Below, piece by piece: positions 33,628-42,533 of a stretch of DNA of 64,000 nucleotides. Position numbers and translations under genes: made by a program. The notes below the pieces were generated by a model. It made no database searches and was not told the origin of the DNA. It saw only the letters and a list, made by a program, of their open reading frames with translations. Position 1 is the stretch's first letter; each line of letters starts with the position of its first letter. Source of the DNA: JBGPHT01 sp041484525 (GTDB lineage Bacteria; Acidobacteriota; Terriglobia; Bryobacterales; Bryobacteraceae); contig JBGPHT010000008.1 in the NCBI GenBank assembly GCA_041484525.1, positions 1-64,000 on the forward strand, read 5' to 3'.

Positions 33628-36588
33628 TTGGAACATCCGCGGCGGGTCGATGTTAGCGAACGCCGGGATCGCGTTCGTCGCCGTGCCGACGGCCACGAAT
33701 TGACCGAACGTCGGACTCGCTGTGCCCGTGTCGCCGTACGTCGTCTGCCCGCGGCCGAGGAAGTTCCCGTGGTTGACGAGATTGGATCCCTCCAACCTGA
33801 GTAGGACGGCCATGCTCTCTGTCCGCTTGATGCGACCCTCGATGAAGAGTGCCACGTCGGAGGTCGGAGTGCCGCGGAACGTCGACTTGCCGAGGACCTT
33901 GCCGTCAATGACGGGCCGGTCGTTGTTTGCGCCGTCGCCGTTGTTGTCAACGCCCGTTGTGGCATTGAACGGACGCGCGGACGCGAGCTGTGTCACGGTG
34001 CCGGCCGTGATGTTGAACGGAAACTGGTAGTGGAGCATGATGACCGCACGATGACGCTGATCGAGCAGGCTCGGTCCGCGTTCCACCTCGCCCAGCCGCG
34101 CGATGTTGCTCTCGTTGGGCCCAATGCCGTTGCCATCCGGTTCGCTGGTGTTGGTCGCCTTGGACAACGTGTAGCTGACCGAGGCATACATACGCCGGTT
34201 GCCGCGGTAGCTGACCTGCGTCTGCAATCCGTCGTAATCGGCGAGGCCGAGGTTCATCAACACGTTGACCTGGCGCACGCCGCCGTTGACCGGCAGAATC
34301 GGACGAGTCGCATTGGCCGCGGCGACGGTCCTAACCTGTCCGGGCGCCGTGCGATCGATGGGCGACGGGGCGTTCAAATCGACCGTGCGGTCCAGGTCGG
34401 TCACGTGCTGGTGTACGTAGTCGCCCCCGACGAACAACCCCTTGAGCGCCTCGACCTCCGCGCCGATGGACACCACCTGGCTGCGGGGATTCACAAGCCG
34501 ATTGGGGTAGTTCGGCAGCAGGTCGAAGTTCAGCCCGTACTTCGCGAACTGAGACTCGTAGAACGACCGCTGGCCCGCCCCGATCGTGATATCGCGCGCC
34601 GGCAATTGTGAAGCCGCCAGCGTCTTCGGATCGAACGACAGAGGGAGGCACGATCCCATCAGGCAGGTGGGGAAGCCGAGTTGTCCGGGAGTCGCGGTGT
34701 AGGTCGTCAATCCGTCCAGCCCGTTCACCAGGTAGCCGGCCACCGCATTGGATCGAATCTGCGTGTAATACATGCCGTAGCCGCCACGAATCGAAAAGCG
34801 CGAAACGCCCCCCGGATGCCAGCCGAAGCCGACGCGCGGCGCGAAGTCCTTCGTCGCGCCGGTCAAGGTCTGCCGGTCGTAGCGGAGTCCGACGTCGATG
34901 GTGAGGTCGCGCCGCAGGTGGATGCTGTCCTGCACGAAGCCGGTATAGAGCCATTGCTTCAGCGTGTACCTGTTGATCCCGAAATCGATCGGCTGCGTGT
35001 AATTCTGCACGGCGGCCAGTGTCAATTGATCGAAGGGCGCCGTCGTCGTGTTCAAGAACGTGAACGTGCCGAGGATTGCGGTGCCGGGCTCGCTGCCCGT
35101 GCCGCCTGAGGTGTGATGGATCGCACTTCCGCCGAAGCGGACGTGGTGCATGCCACGCGACCACGTCAGCGTGTCCGAGAACTGCGCCTGGTGACCGAAG
35201 AGGTCGGAGGCGCGCGATTGTCCGATGGTGAACGGCACAGACCCGCTGCGCGTGTAGGTGGTGGAGAGGGTCTGAGCTTCCCAGCGCGTGACAGGATCGC
35301 CGTTCAGGTACGCAAATCGCGCCTCGTTGAGAAGATTCGCGCTGAGGACCGTAGTGTGATTGATCTGAGCCGTCCATGCCCGCCGCACGTACCTGCGCGC
35401 GACATTGGGCGCGTTCGTGCCGCCCACGGCGTCCTGCGGGTTGTCGTCGGAAAACCGATCGAGGTTCATTCGCACCATCAACGTCTGGCTCGACGTGAGC
35501 TTGTGGTCCAGCCGTCCGTCGAAGAGCGTCTGACGGTAGTGACCCGTGTAGTCGAGGTGGCCATCCGCCGGCAACAGAAACGACGGCAGCGTGTTCGAGA
35601 GGAACGCCGTTCGATTCTGCCGCGTGTAGTCGGCCGTGGCGAAGAAGAAGGTCTTGTCCTTGACGAGCGCCCCGCCGGCCGAGCCGGAGACCTGGCTCAG
35701 CTCATCCGGAACGTCCACCGGGTTGATAGCGGCGAGCGTGCTGGGCGTGACGCAACTCGCCACGGAGGGCGGACAGAAGCCCTTGGTCGAGAACGTCTTC
35801 GCCTGCATGCCATCGGGACGGTTCATGTACAGTCCTTCGCCGTGCAGGCCGTTGGTGCCGGACTTGGTGACGATGTTCAAGGCGGGGCCGGAGGTCCAGC
35901 CGAATTCGGAAGAAAACGCGTTCGAGAGCACCGTCATTTCCTGGATGGCGCCCAGCGGCACGGTGGCGATGGCCGTCTGGCGGCCCCACCCCTCATCGTT
36001 GTTCGCGCCGTCGAGCGTCACCGTGGTCTGACGGCGTCCACCAACGCCCGTGACGAAATACGTCGCGTTGACGAAGAGATCCCCCGTGCCCTTCGCCTGC
36101 CGAAACGCCGCATTGAAAAGCGGCAGCGTGGTCGCCTTGCGGCCGAGGATCGGCAGCTCGTCGATTTGCGGGCTGTCCAGCCGGCGGCCGATCTGCGAAT
36201 CCGCGCGCACGCCTTCGGCGGTGCCGTAGACGGTGACCTCCGCCTTCTCAGAACCCACGAAAAGCTTTACCTTCAGGGTCGCGGTCTCACCCGAGCGCAG
36301 CGTGATGTCCCTGAGATCTTCGTTGCCGAATCCTGTCTTGGACACACCGACCGTGTAGGTTCCCGTCAGCGACAGCGCCGGAATGGTGGCGCTCCCGTCG
36401 CTCCCCGAGACGGCCTCGCGCACGGCGCCGGTCGCGGTGTTCACCACCGACACTTTGGCGTCCTTCACGACGTCGCCGGTTTGATCGACCACGACGACGA
36501 TCATCGTCGCCGTGTTGGGAGACTGCGCGGCGGCAGGCGCGGCGATGAAGGCGAATAGCAAGACGGGTAACGCGGAAAGTCGAGACAT
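33604..36588 (-). CDS. Oar-like TonB-dependent outer-membrane receptor
   Basis: A 994-residue protein with a signal peptide (LPVLLFAFIAAPAAAQ), an N-terminal carboxypeptidase-regulatory domain (residues 25-115: IVVVVDQTGDVVKDAKVSVV), a plug (ELPILGRKATTLPLFN, VTLDGANNDEG, AIQEMTVLSNAFSSEFG, GPALNIVTKSGTNGLHGEG) and a long beta-barrel ending in FQLQVRFVF. These proteins are expanded in Acidobacteria and move polymers or peptides with TonB energy. The substrate is unknown. It stands alone; no SusD partner is nearby. Confidence 0.88.
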   Translation of the reverse strand: MSRLSALPVLLFAFIAAPAAAQSPNTATMIVVVVDQTGDVVKDAKVSVVNTATGAVREAVSGSDGSATIPALSLTGTYTVGVSKTGFGNEDLRDITLRSGETATLKVKLFVGSEKAEVTVYGTAEGVRADSQIGRRLDSPQIDELPILGRKATTLPLFNAAFRQAKGTGDLFVNATYFVTGVGGRRQTTVTLDGANNDEGWGRQTAIATVPLGAIQEMTVLSNAFSSEFGWTSGPALNIVTKSGTNGLHGEGLYMNRPDGMQAKTFSTKGFCPPSVASCVTPSTLAAINPVDVPDELSQVSGSAGGALVKDKTFFFATADYTRQNRTAFLSNTLPSFLLPADGHLDYTGHYRQTLFDGRLDHKLTSSQTLMVRMNLDRFSDDNPQDAVGGTNAPNVARRYVRRAWTAQINHTTVLSANLLNEARFAYLNGDPVTRWEAQTLSTTYTRSGSVPFTIGQSRASDLFGHQAQFSDTLTWSRGMHHVRFGGSAIHHTSGGTGSEPGTAILGTFTFLNTTTAPFDQLTLAAVQNYTQPIDFGINRYTLKQWLYTGFVQDSIHLRRDLTIDVGLRYDRQTLTGATKDFAPRVGFGWHPGGVSRFSIRGGYGMYYTQIRSNAVAGYLVNGLDGLTTYTATPGQLGFPTCLMGSCLPLSFDPKTLAASQLPARDITIGAGQRSFYESQFAKYGLNFDLLPNYPNRLVNPRSQVVSIGAEVEALKGLFVGGDYVHQHVTDLDRTVDLNAPSPIDRTAPGQVRTVAAANATRPILPVNGGVRQVNVLMNLGLADYDGLQTQVSYRGNRRMYASVSYTLSKATNTSEPDGNGIGPNESNIARLGEVERGPSLLDQRHRAVIMLHYQFPFNITAGTVTQLASARPFNATTGVDNNGDGANNDRPVIDGKVLGKSTFRGTPTSDVALFIEGRIKRTESMAVLLRLEGSNLVNHGNFLGRGQTTYGDTGTASPTFGQFVAVGTATNAIPAFANIDPPRMFQLQVRFVF

Positions 36589-36706
36589 AATCCTCTCAAT
36601 GCGGTAACACTAATCTACAGCCAAGAGTGGAATTACTACCAACGGTCGTAGGTGGGGGGGCTGCGAGCGCTGCCGGAGGCCAGGGGTATGTGGGCTCGGT
36701 GCTCAC

Positions 36707-37675
36707 CTAATGCATCAGGCGTTCGATCGCTCGATGCACGGCGTAGAGCGACGCCGGGCGCAGCAGCAGCGCGAGCAGGCAGGCGCCCACAGCCGCCCCG
36801 CACCACCATACTGCTTGTCCATGCCGGTTCCGGTCCACCGGCGGCGCCAACTGGAGCAATCGATCCACGCGCTCTTCCAGATCTCGCCCGTCGGCGCACA
36901 GGCGAGTTTCGAGCGCGGTCCAATTGCCTGATCCCAATCGGGCCACCTGGACTAACGCCGCGGCCAGCGAGAGCGAGCGCTCCGCGTCGCCTGCCACCGC
37001 CCGATCGTCCGCGGCGAACTCCGCAAACCGCGCCCAGTGATGTTCCAGAAACGCGAAACCACCGTGCAACGGCGCGACGCCGGGCGCCATCAGCAGGCAC
37101 AGGCGCTTCAGATTGTCGCGCGCGTCGAGGTGCGCCCGCTCATGCCGCAACGCCGCCGCCAGTTCCTCATCGGAGAGCGCGCGCAGCACGCAGCGGGAGA
37201 CTACCAGGCGCGGATGCAGAACCCCGGAGAGGGCACAGAGCGGTGTAGCAGCTTCGATTACCCAAACCGGCAACCCTTCGGAAAGCCGCATCTCGCGTCC
37301 CGAGTGCCGCTGCCTGCGCAGGTACCGGAGCGACCGCGCAGCGCCGGTCACGCCGCGCGCGATCGACACCACCCATATCGTGAGCCCCAGCGACGCCACC
37401 GCCAGCCAGGCGAGTCCGACATCTTCCATGCCAGCGTCGAGTTCGAACTTGAGGTAGCTCGGGACGCACAACACTGCCACGCCAAAAAGCGCCAGGCCGG
37501 CCGGCAGGAACCGCAGCGTCAGGAGCAGCCGTGCCGCCGAGGCGGGACGTAGCCGCGCCGCCAGGCGCACGGCGCGCAGAGCCAGCCACGAAACGATCAG
37601 CCCCAGAGCCGTGTGCGCCAGGAAAAAGAACGCCAGGCACACCGAAACCAGCCGCAAGTCGTAAGCGAGGATCAT
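36707..37675 (-). CDS. M56 (BlaR1/MecR1-type) membrane metalloprotease
   Basis: A 322-residue protein with four membrane helices and the gluzincin motif HERAH at residue 178 (LRHERAHLDARDNLKRL), followed by the third ligand region FAEFAADDRAV. M56 proteins sense a signal through their membrane or periplasmic part and cleave a BlaI-type repressor. Here the sensor tail is short (after the last helix only about 15 residues), so the ligand is probably not a beta-lactam via a PBP domain. The start overlaps the BlaI stop (ATGA). Confidence 0.85.
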   Translation of the reverse strand: MILAYDLRLVSVCLAFFFLAHTALGLIVSWLALRAVRLAARLRPASAARLLLTLRFLPAGLALFGVAVLCVPSYLKFELDAGMEDVGLAWLAVASLGLTIWVVSIARGVTGAARSLRYLRRQRHSGREMRLSEGLPVWVIEAATPLCALSGVLHPRLVVSRCVLRALSDEELAAALRHERAHLDARDNLKRLCLLMAPGVAPLHGGFAFLEHHWARFAEFAADDRAVAGDAERSLSLAAALVQVARLGSGNWTALETRLCADGRDLEERVDRLLQLAPPVDRNRHGQAVWWCGAAVGACLLALLLRPASLYAVHRAIERLMH

Positions 37676-38085
37676 GCCTTGCTCCGCAGCTCGCGGCGCT
37701 TCCGCCGGATCTTACGCTCGAGTTCATCCAGCAGCGCCTCGTCGTAACTCCCCACCGCGTCCACCAGGCAGGAGAGGAGCATTTCACCGGAAGGCTCGGA
37801 CCCGTTCAGGAAGCCGGCGACGAACTCCCCCGCCCGCTTCTGCTCCCACTTCGGCCGCGAAAGAATGGGCAAATAAAAAAAGGCGCGCTCGGATTTGCGG
37901 CGGTCGAGCAGACCTTTCTTGAACAAGCGGTCGAGGGTGGTCATCACGGTGGTGTACGCCAGCGGCCGGTCGAGACGCTGCATCACATCGTGCACGTTCG
38001 ATTCGCCGTGCGCCCAGAGGATCTCCATGACCGTGATCTCGAGGGGTCCGAGCGGCTCGGCAGCGTGTTGTTTCCGGAAGGCCAT
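37672..38085 (-). CDS. BlaI/MecI/CopY-family repressor
   Basis: A 137-residue winged-helix repressor: LGPLEITVMEILWAHGESNVHDVMQRL, then YTTVMTTLDRLFKKGLLDR, the recognition helix and wing typical of BlaI. The C-terminal part (DELERKIRRKRREL) is the dimer region that the partner protease cuts. The ATG at 38085 follows AAAGGA; an ATG nine codons earlier at 38112 is also in frame. It is in an operon with the M56 protease downstream. Targets of the pair in this window are not evident. Confidence 0.88.
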   Translation of the reverse strand: MAFRKQHAAEPLGPLEITVMEILWAHGESNVHDVMQRLDRPLAYTTVMTTLDRLFKKGLLDRRKSERAFFYLPILSRPKWEQKRAGEFVAGFLNGSEPSGEMLLSCLVDAVGSYDEALLDELERKIRRKRRELRSKA

Positions 38086-38137
38086 CGGGGAAGCCAGTCC
38101 TTTAGAGTACATCAGGACGGCGGGTCAGTCTCGGGCA

Positions 38138-38207
38138 ACAGATGGACACAGATACACACCGATAAGAAATTCGTTTGTCTTATCGGTGTGTATCTGTGTC
38201 CATCTGT
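38138..38207. repeat. Perfect 30-base inverted repeat (dispersed palindrome, copy 1)
   Basis: The arms at 38138-38167 and 38178-38207 are perfectly complementary around a 10-base loop. The arm word CAGATGGACACAGATACACA resembles the second copy at 57087-57157. It begins three bases after the stop of the cytochrome c gene and lies upstream of blaI, so it can form a strong RNA hairpin on either strand and probably acts as terminator or mRNA stabiliser. Confidence 0.8.
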
Positions 38208-38210
38208 GGC

Positions 38211-38630
38211 CTAGTTAGATTTTTTGGGCCTTTCGCTGATCAGCTTGATTTGCCGCAGGACCTCGCTATCTTTTTCCAACTCGGTCTTCCCCGCCGGAAA
38301 TCCGTTCGCCTTCAGCATGAACGCCAGAATGTCCGCGTTGATCTGACGGCTCAGACTTCCGGGATCGTCCTGCGGCATGGATTGCCGCATGCGGTCGTAC
38401 AACACACCCACCGACAGCCCGTTCCACGTCCCGAGAAATGCGGCGCCCGCGAGTGGCGGCGCCTGCTCGCCGCCCGTCAACTCCACGCCGTGACAAGACG
38501 CGCACTCTTCGCCATAGGACGCCTGCCCGCGCTTGGCCTGCTCGTCGGTGAAGACGCCGTCCCACACCGTGCGCGGGGCCTGCGCGGCCAGGACCGCTAC
38601 ACCTAGGACCACCACCCAGACCTTCATCAT
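38211..38630 (-). CDS. Exported class I cytochrome c
   Basis: A 139-residue protein with a signal peptide (VVVLGVAVLAAQAP) and one haem c site in EECASCHGVEL. MRQSMPQDDPGSL holds the likely Met axial ligand. The gene starts inside the end of the PQQ dehydrogenase (ATGA at 38627-38630), so the two are co-translated and the cytochrome is its probable electron acceptor in the periplasm. A large palindrome follows the stop. Confidence 0.9.
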   Translation of the reverse strand: MMKVWVVVLGVAVLAAQAPRTVWDGVFTDEQAKRGQASYGEECASCHGVELTGGEQAPPLAGAAFLGTWNGLSVGVLYDRMRQSMPQDDPGSLSRQINADILAFMLKANGFPAGKTELEKDSEVLRQIKLISERPKKSN

Positions 38631-40699
38631 TCCTCGCTCGACAAACTGTACGCGATGTATTCGCCCGAGTACGGTCCGCCGCTGACGGCCACCACGACAT
38701 ACTGCTTGCCATTCACCATGTAAGTCATCGGCGAACCGCTTTGCGGCGCCGGCATCTGGACGGCGCCGACTTCCTTGCCTGTGGTTTTGTCATACGCCCG
38801 CAGCATGGCGCCGCGCGTGCCCGAGGCGGTGGTCGTGATCTGCCCGTCGCCCGCGATGACGAGACTTCGAGTGACCAGCGTGCCGATGTTGTAACCCGAC
38901 TGGCCGGTGCGCGGAATCTGCAGACCCTTGAGCGCCGCATGGTTGCGGATGGCGTCCGGCGTCTCGCCGTGCGGCACTTGCCACACGATGTCGCCCTTAT
39001 CCAGGTTGATGGCCGAGATGGTCGAGTACGGCGGCTTCATGAGCGGCAGTCCCTGCACCGTCAGCCCGCCTCCGCCGCCACCGCCAGCAAGGGCCGCGCC
39101 GCGCCCTCCGCCTCCTCCCCGTCCACCAGCGGCGGGCCGCGCCACCGGCGCATCCGGACCAGCGCCTTCGCCGGGCCCGGTGCGGATGCGGACTTCCTGG
39201 CCCGCGGCGCCGGCAATGTAATCCATGTCGGACACTTCTTTCGGAGCCTTCACCAATCCGATCGGCGTCACACACGCATTGCACGCGTAGACGAACACCG
39301 TGTGAGTCTCGGGATCGTAGGATCCGCCCGGCCAGTTGGTGCCGCCGCTCGCCGTCCCCAGCGTGAGCGTCGCCAGCGGGCCGCCTGTCTTGCTTTCCAC
39401 AGGCGGCGTGTAAACCGGACCGATCTGATATTTCGAAATCACGGTTCGCGCCTCGTCGCGCAGCGTCGGAGTAAAGTCGATCAGATCTTCGATGAACACG
39501 CCGTTGCGGCTATAGGCGGGCGGCTTATTGGGGATGGGTTGCGTGGCCGCATACCATTCGCCCGGCACCGAGCCCTTCGCCACCGGCTTCTCCTCGATGG
39601 GCCACACCGGCTTCCCCGTCACGCGATCGAACACATAAAGGAAACCCTGCTTGGTCGGCTGCGCCACTGCCTTGACGACGCGGCCGTCCACATTAATGTC
39701 GGCCAGGATCGGCGCCGACGAAATGTCCATGTCCCAGAGCGGGTGATGCACCAGTTGAAAGTGCCACTTGCGCTGGCCGGTTTTCAGATCGACGCACACC
39801 AGGCTCTCGCCGTAAAGATTATTGCCCTGCCGATGGCCGCCGTAGTAATCGCCCGTCGGCGATTCCACCGGCAGATAGACCAGTCCGAGTTGTTCGTCCA
39901 CGCTGATCTGCGTCCAGACGCCCGTGTTGCCGGTGTATTCGGCGGAGCCGTTGAGCCACGTGTCGTAGCCGGGCTCGCCCTTCATGGGGATGGTGTGGAA
40001 AATCCAGAGGCGCTTGCCGGTGCGCGCGTCGAAGCCGCGCACGTACCCTTTGTTGTTGCGCATGCTCTTGGGCGTCATGCCTTCCTTGAACGACGCGCCG
40101 ATGATGACGGTGTCCTTGGCAACCACCGGCGCCGACTGCATGCCGATCTCGCCGGTAGTCAAGTCGGGGAAAATGGTCTGGTCGTCCTCGAGCTTGAGGT
40201 CGACGGCGCCGCCCTTGCCGAACGACGGAATGGCCGCGCCGGTCTTGGCATCGAGCGCGATCAGCCGGTAGCCGGGCGTAACGTAGAGGATGCGTTCCTC
40301 CTTGCCATTGGTCCAATACGCGACGCCGCGGCCGGAGAGCTGGCGGGGAGCCGCTGCGCCGCGCGGGCCTTCGTGTTCGGCGTGCACCCACAGCATTTCG
40401 CCGGTAGCAGCATCGAGCGCCACCACCGCGCGACGATTGCCGCCGGTGGCGTACAGGACGCCGTGGACCATCAGGGGCGTGCCTTCTAATTTGTATTCGG
40501 GCCGCGTGCCGAGGTTGTCCGTCTTGAACCGCCAGGCCACTTCGAGCTTGTTGAAGTTGGATGCGTTGATCTGGTCGAGCGGGCGATAGCGCGTGCCGTG
40601 CAGGTCAGCCGCATAGCTGGGCCACTCGGTGTCCTTAGCGGTTTGGGCGAACGCGGCGGCGGCAAGTCCGGCGAACACGACGACTCGGGCGTGAGGCAT
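38627..40699 (-). CDS. PQQ-dependent dehydrogenase (quinoprotein)
   Basis: A 690-residue periplasmic quinoprotein with a signal peptide (VVVFAGLAAAAFAQ). Eight-bladed propeller tryptophan-docking motifs recur: VALDAATGEMLWVHAEHEG, GFDARTGKRLWIFHTI, CVDLKTGQRKWHFQ, and AINLDKGDIVWQVPHG. The closest classes are membrane-free glucose/alcohol-type PQQ enzymes, common as several copies in Acidobacteria. Near residue 540 there is an insert of Gly, Ala and Arg (GGRGGGGGRGAALAGGGGG) not expected in the fold; it is likely a surface loop. The substrate cannot be read from sequence. Electrons should pass to the cytochrome c encoded next. Confidence 0.88.
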   Translation of the reverse strand: MPHARVVVFAGLAAAAFAQTAKDTEWPSYAADLHGTRYRPLDQINASNFNKLEVAWRFKTDNLGTRPEYKLEGTPLMVHGVLYATGGNRRAVVALDAATGEMLWVHAEHEGPRGAAAPRQLSGRGVAYWTNGKEERILYVTPGYRLIALDAKTGAAIPSFGKGGAVDLKLEDDQTIFPDLTTGEIGMQSAPVVAKDTVIIGASFKEGMTPKSMRNNKGYVRGFDARTGKRLWIFHTIPMKGEPGYDTWLNGSAEYTGNTGVWTQISVDEQLGLVYLPVESPTGDYYGGHRQGNNLYGESLVCVDLKTGQRKWHFQLVHHPLWDMDISSAPILADINVDGRVVKAVAQPTKQGFLYVFDRVTGKPVWPIEEKPVAKGSVPGEWYAATQPIPNKPPAYSRNGVFIEDLIDFTPTLRDEARTVISKYQIGPVYTPPVESKTGGPLATLTLGTASGGTNWPGGSYDPETHTVFVYACNACVTPIGLVKAPKEVSDMDYIAGAAGQEVRIRTGPGEGAGPDAPVARPAAGGRGGGGGRGAALAGGGGGGGLTVQGLPLMKPPYSTISAINLDKGDIVWQVPHGETPDAIRNHAALKGLQIPRTGQSGYNIGTLVTRSLVIAGDGQITTTASGTRGAMLRAYDKTTGKEVGAVQMPAPQSGSPMTYMVNGKQYVVVAVSGGPYSGEYIAYSLSSEE

Positions 40700-40767
40700 T
40701 TCCCCTCCTGACGTGCCCTATATCATACACTGGGCCCGCACAGGCAGGGCCTGCGGAGCACTCGTGC

Positions 40768-41475
40768 CTATGACGGAGTTTTAGTCAACGCGATTTCTTC
40801 GAGCACGCGGGCGGCCTCGGCGGCAGGGTCGGCGGCGCGTGTGATCTGGCGGCCCATCACCAGGTAGTTGGCGCCGTCGCGGATGGCTTCAAACGGCGTG
40901 GCCACACGCTTCTGGTCGCCTTTGTCGCTGCCGGCCGAGCGGATGCCCGGAGTGACCAGGATTGCGCCCGGGCCTACGATCCGGCGCACCGCAGCTACTT
41001 CGAGAGGCGAGGCGACGATGCCATCCACGCCGCACTCGATAGCGTTGCGCGCGCGCTGCGCGACCAGGTCCGCGATGTCGCCGTGGAAGCCAAGCTCGGC
41101 GGCGTCTTCGGGTCCGAAGCTCGTGAGGACCGTGACTGCGAGGATTTTGAGACCACCCACTCCCTCACGGTCGCGGCTCTGTTTGGCGGCGCGCATGACG
41201 GAGCCGACGGCGTGCACCGTAAGAAACCGGACGCCCGTTCGGGCCACCTGGGCCACGGCGCGCTGCACCGTTTCCGGGATGTCGTAAAACTTCAGGTCGA
41301 GGAATACGTCCTTTCCTTCCCCCAAAAGTTCGCGCACCATTTCCATGCCGGCGGCGGCGTAGAGTTCCATTCCTACTTTGTAAAAATCGACGCGGGGTCC
41401 CAGGCGGCGCACCAGCGCGCGCGCCTCGGCGGCGGATTCCACGTCGAGTGCCACGATGATCGGGTTGGGCGTCAT
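40768..41475 (-). CDS. pyrF: Orotidine 5'-phosphate decarboxylase
   Basis: A 235-residue TIM-barrel enzyme that makes UMP from OMP. The start at 41475 gives PIIVALDVESAAEA. The active site is DLKFYDIPETV (Asp-x-Lys-x-x-Asp), with LAVTVLTS and a phosphate-binding VTPGIRSAG further on. MGRQITRAADPAAEA closes the barrel. The loop before the LAVTVLTS strand reads QSRDREGVGG, and its DNA (41155-41182) resembles a dispersed repeat. It overlaps selD by ATGA, so it is co-translated with it. Function is near certain. Confidence 0.96.
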   Translation of the reverse strand: MTPNPIIVALDVESAAEARALVRRLGPRVDFYKVGMELYAAAGMEMVRELLGEGKDVFLDLKFYDIPETVQRAVAQVARTGVRFLTVHAVGSVMRAAKQSRDREGVGGLKILAVTVLTSFGPEDAAELGFHGDIADLVAQRARNAIECGVDGIVASPLEVAAVRRIVGPGAILVTPGIRSAGSDKGDQKRVATPFEAIRDGANYLVMGRQITRAADPAAEAARVLEEIALTKTPS

Positions 41476-42506
41476 ATCAGATGGATGGCTTTCTCCTGCC
41501 GCTCGATCGCGCGGCCGATGCGATAGGCGCCGTCGAGCGACCGCTCCAGTGCGGCGGCGTCGGCTTCGGGCAGTGCGATCAGGAGGCCGCCCGAGGTTTG
41601 CGGATCGTACAACAGATCTTCGATTTCCCGCGGAATTTCGCGCCGCGTTTCCACGATGCACGAAGCGAACTCGCGGTTGTTCTTGAGGCCGCCGGACAAC
41701 GCACCCAGGCGCGCGTACTCGACTGCTCCGGGCAGGAACCGCACGCTGTCCACAGCGATCTCGAGGGTAACTCCGCTCCCGAGCGCCATCTCCCGCGAAT
41801 GGCCCATCAGGCCGAACCCGCTGACATCGGTGCAGCCATGTACGTCGAACCGCAGCATCGCCTCGCAGGCCGCGCGGTTCAGCACGAGCATGGATTGGAT
41901 CATGCCTTCTACGTCCGCGTCTTTAGCCAGGTTGCGCTTCAGCGCGGTCGCAATCACGCCGGTGCCGATCCGCTTGGTGAACACCAGCGCGTCTCCGGCA
42001 CGCGCGCCGGCGTTGGCCTTGACGCGCGCGGGATGGATGGTGCCGGTGACGGCGTATCCGAACTTGATCTCCTCATCATTCACGCTGTGGCCGCCCAGGA
42101 TGGAACAGGACGCCTCGCGCATCTTCTCGGCGCCGCCCTTCAAAATCTGTTCCAGATCGGCGATGTCGTGCTTGGCCGGCCACGCCAGGATGGACAGCGA
42201 CGAGATCGGACGCCCTCCCATGGCATATACGTCGCTCAGCGCGTTGGCAGCCGCGACGGCGCCGAAGGTGTACGGATCGTCCACGACGGGCGTGAAGAAA
42301 TCCACGGTCTGGACCAGGGCAAGCTCCGGTGTCAGCTTGTACACGCCGGCATCGTCCGAAGTGTCAAACCCGATCAGGACGTTTTCGTCAGACCAGCGAG
42401 GCACTGTGGGCAATACCCGGTCCAACAACTTCGGACTTAGCTTGGACGCGCAACCTCCGGCCTTGACGTGTGCCGTAAGCTTCTTGAGTTGGGTTGTATC
42501 TTCCAT
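41472..42506 (-). CDS. selD: Selenide, water dikinase (selenophosphate synthase)
   Basis: A 344-residue enzyme that makes selenophosphate from selenide and ATP, the selenium donor for selenocysteine and 2-selenouridine. The active site KAGGCASKL has Cys19 where some homologues carry selenocysteine. Other family segments are VQTVDFFTPVVDDPYTFG, AANALSDVYAMGG, HGCTDVSGFGLMGH and DPQTSGGLL. Together with the selenocysteine tRNA at 60397-60491 this points to a working Sec pathway. selA and selB are not in the window. It is divergent from the C45-type gene with a 27-base gap. Confidence 0.96.
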   Translation of the reverse strand: MEDTTQLKKLTAHVKAGGCASKLSPKLLDRVLPTVPRWSDENVLIGFDTSDDAGVYKLTPELALVQTVDFFTPVVDDPYTFGAVAAANALSDVYAMGGRPISSLSILAWPAKHDIADLEQILKGGAEKMREASCSILGGHSVNDEEIKFGYAVTGTIHPARVKANAGARAGDALVFTKRIGTGVIATALKRNLAKDADVEGMIQSMLVLNRAACEAMLRFDVHGCTDVSGFGLMGHSREMALGSGVTLEIAVDSVRFLPGAVEYARLGALSGGLKNNREFASCIVETRREIPREIEDLLYDPQTSGGLLIALPEADAAALERSLDGAYRIGRAIERQEKAIHLI

Positions 42507-42520
42507 GGATCGCTCTTCTC

Positions 42521-42526
42521 TATAAT
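42521..42526 (+). promoter_or_regulatory. Candidate -10 element, possibly leaderless transcript
   Basis: TATAAT ends seven bases before the ATG at 42534, the same layout as at 2571-2576; in both places GATC comes directly before the ATG. No ribosome site fits between. If it is a real -10 box, translation would begin at or near the mRNA 5' end. The opposite strand must hold the selD promoter within the same short gap. Confidence 0.35.
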
Positions 42527-42533
42527 AACGATC

